Shown here: positions 1 through 9,814 of the stretch, piece by piece
Layout: every line of letters starts with the position of its first letter
Numbering within the stretch: the first letter of the stretch is position 1
Source of the DNA: Phaffia rhodozyma
Lineage: Eukaryota; Basidiomycota; Tremellomycetes; Cystofilobasidiales; Mrakiaceae
Direction of reading: 5' to 3'
Length of the DNA stretch: 64,000 nucleotides
Assembly (NCBI GenBank): GCA_014706385.1
Contig: JACGZH010000002.1
Coordinates: 1 to 64,000 of the forward strand
Translations under genes and position numbers: made by a program
The notes under the pieces: model-generated
Told to the model about the DNA's origin: nothing
The model's database searches: none
What the model saw: the letters and a program-made list of their open reading frames with translations, nothing else

Positions 1-2003
1 AGATGGTCCGTGTGCTTACCGGTCAGATCTCTCAGGGTACAGCACCCGGCATCCAGCTTCTCTGTGCTTCCAGACTGACTCCTCTCGAAAAGACAGGCGG
101 CGGGTCAGACCGATCGCGGTGGGCGAGCTGCTCTATCGGCTGGTAAGCAAGATCCTTCTCAAGGCCAGACTCAGACAGACCATGCTCCTAGACTGTCAGC
201 TTGGCGTCGGCTCCAAGGGCGGAGTCGAGCCGATCGTCAGACTGGTTGACGAGGCAACGAGAGGTGATCTCCGTGGCACTTACAACCACCTCGTCAGTCT
301 GGACTTTTCTAACGCGTTCAACACTGTCAGCAGACGAGACCTCGCCGACGGACTCAAGGACTGGGCTCCCGAGCTCTATCGGGCCGGTCGGTGGGCATAC
401 GGTGAGCATACCACTCTGGTCTGTACCGGATCAGACGGCCAGGTCGTCACGATGGCTTCCCAGCAGGGGGTCAGACAGGGCGATCCGTTCGGGCCTCTCT
501 TCTTTTCTCTTGCATCAGACGGTTCATGTCTCAGCTTCGTCAGTTCGTAGGCCTCGACGGTCTGGTCGTCAGCTATCTAGACGATGTGTTCATCCTGACA
601 AAATGACTCTGGAGCACTCGAGAAAGTCATCGCGTTCGTAGAAGCAAGTAGCACATCGTTATCACTAAACAAATCAAAGTCAAAGATACATGACCTGTTT
701 TCTATCGAGTCCCATGGCCTCGAGCTTCTCGGCACCGCCATCGGCAGCACACAGTTCCGAAGCGCGGCCTTCCTCCAACGCAAGATTCCCACACGAGCTT
801 GCCATCATCCGGAAACTGCCCAGGCCTCCACTACCAGCACTGTCTCTTGCTTTCTCCGTCGATGCGTCCAGATGAACCTGCGGCACCTCCAACGAACACT
901 AGACACGTCAGATCTCGATCACCCATGGACTGCACTAGACGACGCACTCACCGAGGCGGTTCTCCTCATCCGGAACTCTCCCCGTCGACTCGACAAACCG
1001 ACAGAGCCATCATCCAGCTCCCCACCCGGTTCGGCGGCCTCGGTGTGCTCTCGTTCGCCGACGTCGCCCCACTCGCCTATCAGGCCGCAAACGAGGGCAA
1101 GCAGACACCATCACATCGCACCCATCCTCGGCGGCTTTGACATGTCGGACGTCCAGCCAATGTCCCAAAGGGCTAGAACAAACAGCATGGTCGAACACAA
1201 GCTGAGCATTCTCCTTTCTCAGCTCTCACAGCATCAACAGGACTCACTGGCTGAAAAACGCGACGTTCCTTCGGCCGCAGATGGCTCAACATCATCCCCT
1301 TCACCCTCCTCGCTCTCCCTCAGAGACGTCCACATCGCCGCCGGGTCTCCACTTCCTCACCTTCTGCCCCGCCGGTCCGACCTCTGCAACCAGCTGCCAC
1401 CACCAGAACCACTACGGACACGACGAGGTCTGCCACGGCCGCAACCCCAGACACCCTCGCTAGACACGGCAACATCAAGCGGTTAGTACACCAAGTCGCC
1501 TCGCATGCGAACAGCATGTTCAACGTAGAGAACGAACCACTTGTCCCTGGCACCTCCATGCGGACCGATCTCCGGATCACTTCGCCCGACGGTGGTCGTC
1601 GAGATCGACGTCGCTGTAGTCTCGATCGCATCCGACGCCGCACGAGAGATCGCCAGACGGACCCATCTGTACCCACAGGCCGCCAAACAAAAACAGATCC
1701 AGCCTTTGCCACTCGGTTCGCCAGACGGAACGACCCGCCCGGTGTCCAGCTCGACCCAGCCCACCAAGCGGTCGTCGCGATCCTGGACGGGAAAGCAAAA
1801 GAAAAGGTACAGACCTATGCGAACCGGATCTATCTTCCCTTCGAGCCCTTCATCCTCACCACCGGCGGGGCGATCGACTGCCGGGCGAACGAGCTGATCG
1901 ACCGGTGGACCAAGCACCTCGGTCCGTCTGCCGCTGTGGCCGTCTTCTCAGTCATCTTGCTGTCGTCCTGTTGTCTGCCAGGGCTGCCCACTGGCAGTTC
2001 TGA
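1..2003 (+). pseudogene. RT-endonuclease ORF with many single-base indels (unit 1)
   Basis: The sequence follows the intact copies almost base for base but carries many 1-base (occasionally 2-3-base) insertions and deletions. Examples are a lost g near 112, a lost c near 514 and an extra a near 603. The open frame is therefore cut into short pieces. RT motifs A (LDFSNAFNTVS) and B (QQGVRQGDP) are still readable in the frame starting at 119. Substitutions are rare compared with indels, which is typical of uncorrected long-read consensus rather than of genetic decay. The 5' part lies outside the window, so its true length is unknown. Confidence 0.75.
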
Positions 2004-2548
2004 ACAAAGTCGAGGTGGACGGAAGTGGATGGAAGCGAGAAGGAGTCGTTCTGTTGCGTGTTTCGTTGTGAGATTTACTTCATGATGATGGTTGTCGATG
2101 ATCAACTTGCAGTTTGCATCTCTTTCTCTTTCTTCTTTCTTTCTTTCTTTCTTTCTATCTATCTTATCTTCTTTTCTTTCTTTCTTTCTTTCCATCTTAT
2201 CTCGTTTTCTTTTCGTCTTATCTTGTTTCCTTCCATCTTACTCTATTTCTCTCTTTCTACTTCTACTTCTGTTTCTACTTCTGTTTCGATCTCTTACTTC
2301 CTTCTTCTTCATTTTATCCTACTTTATTCTTTACCTCTTTCTCTATTTCTATCTTTACTTCTACTTCTATTTCTATCCTTACTTCTACTTCTATTTCTTT
2401 CTTTACTTCTACTTCCATTTCTACTTCTTCCCCTCTTCTTCCTACCTCCCTTAGCGTACACCTCCTACAGCTGTCGGTCCTCTTTCTTTCTTCTTTCTCT
2501 GCTCGCTACAACCAGACCTTGCTAAAAGAACTATCTATGAATCTAAGA
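1..2548 (+). mobile_element. Unit 1: retrotransposon, 5' cut by window edge
   Basis: Starts inside the RT fingers region and ends with the usual terminus CTAAGA before CCCTAA. Its 3' UTR is the long type. It is followed by the same pair of 3'-UTR fragments as unit 6, so units 1 and 6 are positional equivalents. Confidence 0.9.
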
Positions 2549-2862
2549 CCCTAACCCTAACCCTAATCCTACTTTATTCTTTACCTCTTTCTCTATTTCT
2601 TCCTTTACTTCTACTTCCATTTCTACTTCTTCCCCTCTTCCTCCTACCTCCCCTTACCTCCCCTTAGCGTACACCTCCTACACCTCCTACACCTCCTACA
2701 CCTGTCGGTCCTCTTTCTTTCTTCTTCCTGCTCGCTACAACCAGACCTTGCTAAAAGAACTATCTATGAATCTAAAACCCTAACCCTAACCCTTTCTTCT
2801 TTCTGCTCGCTACAACCAGACCTTGCTAAAAGAACTATCTATGAATCTAAGACCCTAACCCT
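2549..2862 (+). repeat. Junction 1/2: telomeric tracts with 211-nt and 59-nt 3'-UTR fragments
   Basis: Three CCCTAA repeats (2549-2566) are followed by a 211-nt fragment of the element 3' UTR (2567-2777, ending CTAAAA). Then come CCCTAACCCTAACCCT (2778-2793), a 59-nt terminal fragment (2794-2852, ending CTAAGA) and CCCTAACCCT (2853-2862). Each fragment ends exactly at the element 3' terminus, so they read as severely 5'-truncated insertions. Confidence 0.85.
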
Positions 2863-5721
2863 GACTCTGTCTCTGGCTTTGAGTCTGATGCCCTGGCTGA
2901 CCCTATGCCTTACTCTCTTCCTCAGCCTCGACTCAGACAACACCATGCTCAGTCTGGTCTACTACTCGTCCCACCCACTCCTAGTCCTCTCCCACCCACT
3001 CCTAGTCCTCTCCCAGCCGATGCCTGCTCCCACCCTGTCTTGGCCTCCCTCCCTTCCTCCCTCCCTTCCGCCTTCTCCTCCTCCTGCAGTACACCGCGTC
3101 CGACACCGCTGCCCTCGACCAGATCGACCAGGCCATCGACCTCGCATCCTCCCACACATCCCTCCTTGACCGCTTCCTCTCCCTCGTCAAACTGCCCACC
3201 GCGAGCAAGCCTCTCCACGGTCGCCAGCTCAAGGCCTTCCAAGATGCAGCAGAGCGGATGGCGTTCGCCTATGTCTCAAAGCCCAGTGAGCACACTCTGT
3301 TTGACTTTCTCTGTCTCCAAAAGTCGGCCTTGTCCCTGGCTTTGCTCCTGGCGTCAACTCGGCTTGCCAGGCTGCGAGCATACCCTGCTGTGTCTTGGCC
3401 GGAGCACTCCTCTCGCTCTGCTGGCGATCGTCGGCCGGTGATCTCAAGCATGCCGTCGGCAGACAGGTCTCTTCTGGCTATCTCTCTCGTGCTGCCAGTC
3501 TGCTTTCCGACCGGTCTCCTGTCCTTGCTCTGAGTGAGGATGTGATGGCGAGGTTGCATGCAAAACATCCATCGGTGACCCCTCTCCGTTTTCGTCTCGT
3601 GCTGGCCCTCATCCTGGCGACAGCCCGGAAGAGCAAGCCGTTCTCCCTGCGTTTGCCAAGTTCTCCAGAGAGACCTCTCCCGGTATCTCTGGCTGGACTC
3701 AGCCTCTGCTTTCCCTTGCCCTCGCCCGGCAGCCTGTCCGTGAGATGGTCCGTGTGCTTACCGGTCAGATCTCTCAGGGTACAGCACCCGGCATCCAGCT
3801 TCTCTGTGCTTCCAGACTGACTCCTCTCGAAAAGACAGGCGGCGGGGTCAGACCGATCGCGGTGGGCGAGCTGCTCTATCGGCTGGTAAGCAAGATCCTT
3901 CTCAAGGCCAGACTCAGACAGACCATGCTCCTAGACTGTCAGCTTGGCGTCGGCTCCAAGGGCGGAGTCGAGCCGATCGTCAGACTGGTTGACGAGGCAA
4001 CGAGAGGTGATCTCCGTGGCACTTACAACCACCTCGTCAGTCTGGACTTTTCTAACGCGTTCAACACTGTCAGCAGACGAGACCTCGCCGACGGACTCAA
4101 GGACTGGGCTCCCGAGCTCTATCGGGCCGGTCGGTGGGCATACGGTGAGCATACCACTCTGGTCTGTACCGGATCAGACGGCCAGGTCGTCACGATGGCT
4201 TCCCAGCAGGGGGTCAGACAGGGCGATCCGTTCGGGCCTCTCTTCTTTTCTCTTGCCATCAGACGGTTCATGTCTCAGCTTCGTCAGTTCGTAGGCCTCG
4301 ACGGTCTCGTCGTCAGCTATCTAGACGATGTGTTCATCCTGACAAATGACTCTGGAGCACTCGAGAAAGTCATCGCGTTCGTAGAAGCAAGTAGCACATC
4401 TTTATCACTAAACAAATCAAAGTCAAAGATACATGACCTGTTTTCTATCGAGTCCCATGGCCTCGAGCTTCTCGGCACCGCCATCGGCAGCACACAGTTC
4501 CGAGCGGCCTTCCTCCAACGCAAGATCCACCACGAGCTTGCCATCATCCGGAAACTGCCCAGCCTCCACTACCAGCACGGTCTCTTGCTTCTCCGTCGAT
4601 GCGTCCAGATGAACCTGCGGCACCTCCAACGAACACTAGACACGTCAGATCTCGATCACCCATGGACTGCACTAGACGACGCACTCACCGAGGCGGTTCT
4701 CCTCATCCGGAACTCTCCCCGTCGACTCGACACCGACAGAGCCATCATCCAGCTCCCCACCCGGTTCGGCGGCCTCGGTGTGCTCTCGTTCGCCGACGTC
4801 GCCCCACTCGCCTATCAGGCCGCAAACGAGGCAGCAGACACCATCATCGCACCCATCCTCGGCGGCTTTGACATGTCGGACGTCCAGCCAATGTCCCAAA
4901 GGGCTAGAACAAACAGCATGGTCGAACACAAGCTGAGCATTCTCCTTTCTCAGCTCTCACAGCATCAACAGGACTCACTGGCTGAAAACGCGACGTTCCT
5001 CGGCCGCAGATGGCTCAACATCATCCCCTTCACCTCCTCGCTCTCCCTCAGAGACGTCCACATCGCCGCCGGTCTCCACTTCCTCACCTTCTGCCCCGGC
5101 CGGTCCGACCTCTGCAACAGCTGCCACCACCAGAACCACTACGGACACGACGAGGTCTGCCACGGCCGCAACCCAGACACCCTCGCTAGACACGGCAACA
5201 TCAAGCGGTTAGTACACAAGTCGCTCGCTGCGAACAGCATGTTCAACGTAGAGAACGAACCACTTGTCCCTGGCACCTCCATGCGGACCGATCTCCGGAT
5301 CACTTCGCCCGACGGTGTCGTCGAGATCGACGTCGCTGTAGTCTCGATCGCATCCGACGCCGCACGAGAGATCGCCAGACGGACCCATCTGTACCCACAG
5401 GCCGCCAAACAAAACAGATCAGCCTTTGCCACTCGGTTCGCCAGACGGAACGACCCGCCCGGTGTCCAGCTCGACCCAGCCCACCAAGCGGTCGTCGCGA
5501 TCCTGGACGGGAAAGCAAAAGAAAAGGTACAGACCTATGCGAACCGGATCTATCTTCCCTTCGAGCCCTTCATCCTCACCACCGGCGGGGCGATCGACTG
5601 CCGGGCGAACGAGCTGATCGACCGGTGGACCAAGCACCTCGGTCCGTCTGCCGCTGGCCGTCTTCTCAGTCATCTTGCTGTCGTCCTGTTGTCTGCCAGG
5701 GCTGCCCACTGGCAGTTCTGA
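2863..5721 (+). pseudogene. RT-endonuclease ORF, frameshifted in its first 0.7 kb (unit 2)
   Basis: At least six 1-base indels against the other copies lie between about 3020 and 3575, for example an extra t in CCGATGCC near 3019, an extra t in GCAGTACACC near 3088, and a lost c in CATCCATCGG near 3573. After 3590 no further indel is seen, and the frame is open from 3745 to the normal stop at 5721 (658 aa). This open part contains the complete RT palm, CCHC and endonuclease. Like unit 1 it lies at the window's left end, so the breaks may be assembly errors rather than mutations. Confidence 0.75.
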
Positions 5722-6243
5722 ACAAAGTCGAGGTGGACGGAAGTGGATGGAAGCGAGAAGGAGTCGTTCTGTTGCGTGTTTCGTTGTGAGATTTACTTCA
5801 TGATGATGGTTGTTGATGATCAACTTGCAGTTTGCATCTCTTTCTCTTTCTTCTTTCTTTCTTTCTTTTCTTTCTATCTTATCTTCTTTTCTTTCTTTCT
5901 TTCTTTCCATCTTATCTCGTTTTCTTTTCGTCTTATCTTGTTTCCTTCCATCTTACTCTATTTCTCTCTTTCTACTTCTACTTCTGTTTCTACTTCTGTT
6001 TCGATCTCTTTACTTCCTTCTTCTTCATTTTATCCTACTTTATTCTTTACCTCTTTCTCTATTTCTTCCTTTACTTCTACTTCCATTTCTACTTCTTCCC
6101 CTCTTCCTCCTACCTCCCCTTACCTCCCCTTAGCGTACACCTCCTACACCTCCTACACCTCCTACACCTGTCGGTCCTCTTTCTTTCTTCTTCCTGCTCG
6201 CTACAACCAGACCTTGCTAAAAGAACTATCTATGAATCTAAAA
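2863..6243 (+). mobile_element. Unit 2: 5'-truncated retrotransposon
   Basis: Begins at the shared truncation point GACTCTGTCTCTGG directly after CCCTAACCCT. Short-type 3' UTR with several CACCTCCTA repeats, ending CTAAAA at 6243. Confidence 0.9.
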
Positions 6244-6328
6244 CCCTAACCCTAACCCTTTCTTCTTTCTGCTCGCTACAACCAGACCTTGCTAAAAGAA
6301 CTATCTATGAATCTAAGACCCTAACCCT
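6244..6328 (+). repeat. Junction 2/3: telomeric tracts around a 59-nt 3'-end fragment
   Basis: CCCTAACCCTAACCCT (6244-6259), a 59-nt terminal fragment (6260-6318), CCCTAACCCT (6319-6328). The same 85-bp junction recurs after units 3, 7, 8 and 9. Confidence 0.9.
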
Positions 6329-9300
6329 GACTCTGTCTCTGGCTTTGAGTCTGATGCCCTGGCTGACCCTATGCCTTACTCTCTTCCTCAGCCTCGACTC
6401 AGACAACACCATGCTCAGTCTGGTCTACTACTCGTCCCACCCACTCCTAGTCCTCTCCCACCCACTCCTAGTCCTCTCCCAGCCGAGCCTGCTCCCACCC
6501 TGTCTTGGCCTCCCTCCCTTCCTCCCTCCCTTCCGCCTTCTCCTCCTCCTGCAGACACCGCGTCCGACACCGCTGCCCTCGACCAGATCGACCAGGCCAT
6601 CGACCTCGCATCCTCCCACACATCCCTCCTTGACCGCTTCCTCTCCCTCGTCAAACTGCCCACCGCGAGCAAGCCTCTCCACGGTCGCCAGCTCAAGGCC
6701 TTCCAAGATGCAGCAGAGCGGATGGCGTTCGCCTATGTCTCAAAGCCCAGTGAGCACACTCTGTTTGACTTTCTCTGTCTCCCAAAAGTCGGCCTTGTCC
6801 CTGGCTTTGCTCCTGGCGTCAACTCGGCTGCCAGGCTGCGAGCATACCCTGCTGTGTCTTGGCCGGAGCACTCCTCTCGCTCTGCTGGCGATCGTCGGCC
6901 TGGTGATCTCAAGCATGCCGTCGGCAGACAGGTCTCTTCTGGCTATCTCTCTCGTGCTGCCAGTCTGCTTTCCGACCGGTCTCCTGTCCTTGCTCTGAGT
7001 GAGGATGTGATGGCGAGGTTGCATGCAAAACATCCATCCGGTGACCCCTCTCCGTTTTCGTCTCGTGCTGGCCCTCATCCTGGCGACAGCCCGGAAGAGC
7101 AAGCCGTTCTCCCTGCGTTTGCCAAGTTCTCCAGAGAGACCTCTCCCGGTATCTCTGGCTGGACTCAGCCTCTGCTTTCCCTTGCCCTCGCCCGGCAGCC
7201 TGTCCGTGAGATGGTCCGTGTGCTTACCGGTCAGATCTCTCAGGGTACAGCACCCGGCATCCAGCTTCTCTGTGCTTCCAGACTGACTCCTCTCGAAAAG
7301 ACAGGCGGCGGGGTCAGACCGATCGCGGTGGGCGAGCTGCTCTATCGGCTGGTAAGCAAGATCCTTCTCAAGGCCAGACTCAGACAGACCATGCTCCTAG
7401 ACTGTCAGCTTGGCGTCGGCTCCAAGGGCGGAGTCGAGCCGATCGTCAGACTGGTTGACGAGGCAACGAGAGGTGATCTCCGTGGCACTTACAACCACCT
7501 CGTCAGTCTGGACTTTTCTAACGCGTTCAACACTGTCAGCAGACGAGACCTCGCCGACGGACTCAAGGACTGGGCTCCCGAGCTCTATCGGGCCGGTCGG
7601 TGGGCATACGGTGAGCATACCACTCTGGTCTGTACCGGATCAGACGGCCAGGTCGTCACGATGGCTTCCCAGCAGGGGGTCAGACAGGGCGATCCGTTCG
7701 GGCCTCTCTTCTTTTCTCTTGCCATCAGACGGTTCATGTCTCAGCTTCGTCAGTTCATAGGCCTCGACGGTCTCGTCGTCAGCTATCTAGACGATGTGTT
7801 CATCCTGACAAATGACTCTGGAGCACTCGAGAAAGTCATCGCGTTCGTAGAAGCAAGTAGCACATCTTTATCACTAAACAAATCAAAGTCAAAGATACAT
7901 GACCTGTTTTCTATCGAGTCCCATGGCCTCGAGCTTCTCGGCACCGCCATCGGCAGCACACAGTTCCGAGCGGCCTTCCTCCAACGCAAGATCCACCACG
8001 AGCTTGCCATCATCCGGAAACTGCCCAGCCTCCACTACCAGCACGGTCTCTTGCTTCTCCGTCGATGCGTCCAGATGAACCTGCGGCACCTCCAACGAAC
8101 ACTAGACACGTCAGATCTCGATCACCCATGGACTGCACTAGACGACGCACTCACCGAGGCGGTTCTCCTCATCCGGAACTCTCCCCGTCGACTCGACACC
8201 GACAGAGCCATCATCCAGCTCCCCACCCGGTTCGGCGGCCTCGGTGTGCTCTCGTTCGCCGACGTCGCCCCACTCGCCTATCAGGCCGCAAACGAGGCAG
8301 CAGACACCATCATCGCACCCATCCTCGGCGGCTTTGACATGTCGGACGTCCAGCCAATGTCCCAAAGGGCTAGAACAAACAGCATGGTCGAACACAAGCT
8401 GAGCATTCTCCTTTCTCAGCTCTCACAGCATCAACAGGACTCACTGGCTGAAAACGCGACGTTCCTCGGCCGCAGATGGCTCAACATCATCCCCTTCACC
8501 TCCTCGCTCTCCCTCAGAGACGTCCACATCGCCGCCGGTCTCCACTTCCTCACCTTCTGCCCCGGCCGGTCCGACCTCTGCAACAGCTGCCACCACCAGA
8601 ACCACTACGGACACGACGAGGTCTGCCACGGCCGCAACCCAGACACCCTCGCTAGACACGGCAACATCAAGCGGTTAGTACACAAGTCGCTCGCTGCGAA
8701 CAGCATGTTCAACGTAGAGAACGAACCACTTGTCCCTGGCACCTCCATGCGGACCGATCTCCGGATCACTTCGCCCGACGGTGTCGTCGAGATCGACGTC
8801 GCTGTAGTCTCGATCGCATCCGACGCCGCACGAGAGATCGCCAGACGGACCCATCTGTACCCACAGGCCGCCAAACAAAACAGATCAGCCTTTGCCACTC
8901 GGTTCGCCAGACGGAACGACCCGCCCGGTGTCCAGCTCGACCCAGCCCACCAAGCGGTCGTCGCGATCCTGGACGGGAAAGCAAAAGAAAAGGTACAGAC
9001 CTATGCGAACCGGATCTATCTTCCCTTCGAGCCCTTCATCCTCACCACCGGCGGGGCGATCGACTGCCGGGCGAACGAGCTGATCGACCGGTGGACCAAG
9101 CACCTCGGTCCGTCTGCCGCTGGCCGTCTTCTCAGTCATCTTGCTGTCGTCCTGTTGTCTGCCAGGGCTGCCCACTGGCAGTTCTGAACAAAGTCGAGGT
9201 GGACGGAAGTGGATGGAAGCGAGAAGGAGTCGTTCTGTTGCGTGTTTCGTTGTGAGATTTACTTCATGATGATGGTTGTTGATGATCAACTTGCAGTTTG

Positions 9301-9729
9301 CATCTCTTTCTCTTTCTTCTTTCTTTCTTTCTTTTCTTTCTATCTTATCTTCTTTTCTTTCTTTCTTTCTTTCCATCTTATCTCGTTTTCTTTTCGTCTT
9401 ATCTTGTTTCCTTCCATCTTACTCTATTTCTCTCTTTCTACTTCTACTTCTGTTTCTACTTCTGTTTCGATCTCTTTACTTCCTTCTTCTTCATTTTATC
9501 CTACTTTATTCTTTACCTCTTTCTCTATTTCTATCTTTACTTCTACTTCTATTTCTATCCTTACTTCTACTTCTATTTCTTCCTTTACTTCTACTTCCAT
9601 TTCTACTTCTTCCCCTCTTCTTCCTACCTCCCCTTAGCGTACACCTCCTACAGCTGTCGGTCCTCTTTCTTTCTTCTTCCTGCTCGCTACAACCAGACCT
9701 TGCTAAAAGAACTATCTATGAATCTAAAA
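6329..9729 (+). mobile_element. Unit 3: 5'-truncated retrotransposon
   Basis: Starts at the shared truncation point. Long-type 3' UTR, terminus CTAAAA at 9729. By UTR type and the FIGLDG variant it is the counterpart of unit 9. Confidence 0.93.
6371..9187 (+). CDS. N-terminally truncated retrotransposon polyprotein, RT + endonuclease (unit 3)
   Basis: 938 codons from the first in-frame ATG (MPYSLPQPRL) after the truncation. The frame is open upstream only as far as 6317, where the 59-nt fragment supplies a stop, so no longer host-derived N-terminus is possible. The zinc-finger region and the first half of the linker of full-length copies are missing. RT motifs, CCHC and endonuclease are complete and unbroken. 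It carries the FIGLDG variant (Ile for Val) between motifs B and C, shared only with units 8 and 9. Whether it is translated is unknown. Confidence 0.85.
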   Translation: MPYSLPQPRLRQHHAQSGLLLVPPTPSPLPPTPSPLPAEPAPTLSWPPSLPPSLPPSPPPADTASDTAALDQIDQAIDLASSHTSLLDRFLSLVKLPTASKPLHGRQLKAFQDAAERMAFAYVSKPSEHTLFDFLCLPKVGLVPGFAPGVNSAARLRAYPAVSWPEHSSRSAGDRRPGDLKHAVGRQVSSGYLSRAASLLSDRSPVLALSEDVMARLHAKHPSGDPSPFSSRAGPHPGDSPEEQAVLPAFAKFSRETSPGISGWTQPLLSLALARQPVREMVRVLTGQISQGTAPGIQLLCASRLTPLEKTGGGVRPIAVGELLYRLVSKILLKARLRQTMLLDCQLGVGSKGGVEPIVRLVDEATRGDLRGTYNHLVSLDFSNAFNTVSRRDLADGLKDWAPELYRAGRWAYGEHTTLVCTGSDGQVVTMASQQGVRQGDPFGPLFFSLAIRRFMSQLRQFIGLDGLVVSYLDDVFILTNDSGALEKVIAFVEASSTSLSLNKSKSKIHDLFSIESHGLELLGTAIGSTQFRAAFLQRKIHHELAIIRKLPSLHYQHGLLLLRRCVQMNLRHLQRTLDTSDLDHPWTALDDALTEAVLLIRNSPRRLDTDRAIIQLPTRFGGLGVLSFADVAPLAYQAANEAADTIIAPILGGFDMSDVQPMSQRARTNSMVEHKLSILLSQLSQHQQDSLAENATFLGRRWLNIIPFTSSLSLRDVHIAAGLHFLTFCPGRSDLCNSCHHQNHYGHDEVCHGRNPDTLARHGNIKRLVHKSLAANSMFNVENEPLVPGTSMRTDLRITSPDGVVEIDVAVVSIASDAAREIARRTHLYPQAAKQNRSAFATRFARRNDPPGVQLDPAHQAVVAILDGKAKEKVQTYANRIYLPFEPFILTTGGAIDCRANELIDRWTKHLGPSAAGRLLSHLAVVLLSARAAHWQF

Positions 9730-9814
9730 CCCTAACCCTAACCCTTTCTTCTTTCTGCTCGCTACAACCAGACCTTGCTAAAAGAACTATCTATGAATCT
9801 AAGACCCTAACCCT
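9730..9814 (+). repeat. Junction 3/4: telomeric tracts around the 59-nt fragment
   Basis: Same arrangement as after unit 2: tract 9730-9745, fragment 9746-9804, tract 9805-9814. Confidence 0.9.

Noticed and set aside
5419..5910. 163-codon minus-strand frame repeated in most units
   Set aside because: It is antisense to the endonuclease end of the ORF and the purine-rich complement of the UTR; no domain, and it persists only because the units are copies.
5832..6998. 388-codon + frame rich in Leu, Phe and Ser that looks like a multi-pass membrane protein, with similar ones in every unit
   Set aside because: It is the translation of the polypyrimidine 3' UTR running through telomeric repeats into an alternative frame of the next unit. 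C/T-only DNA always reads as L/F/S/P.
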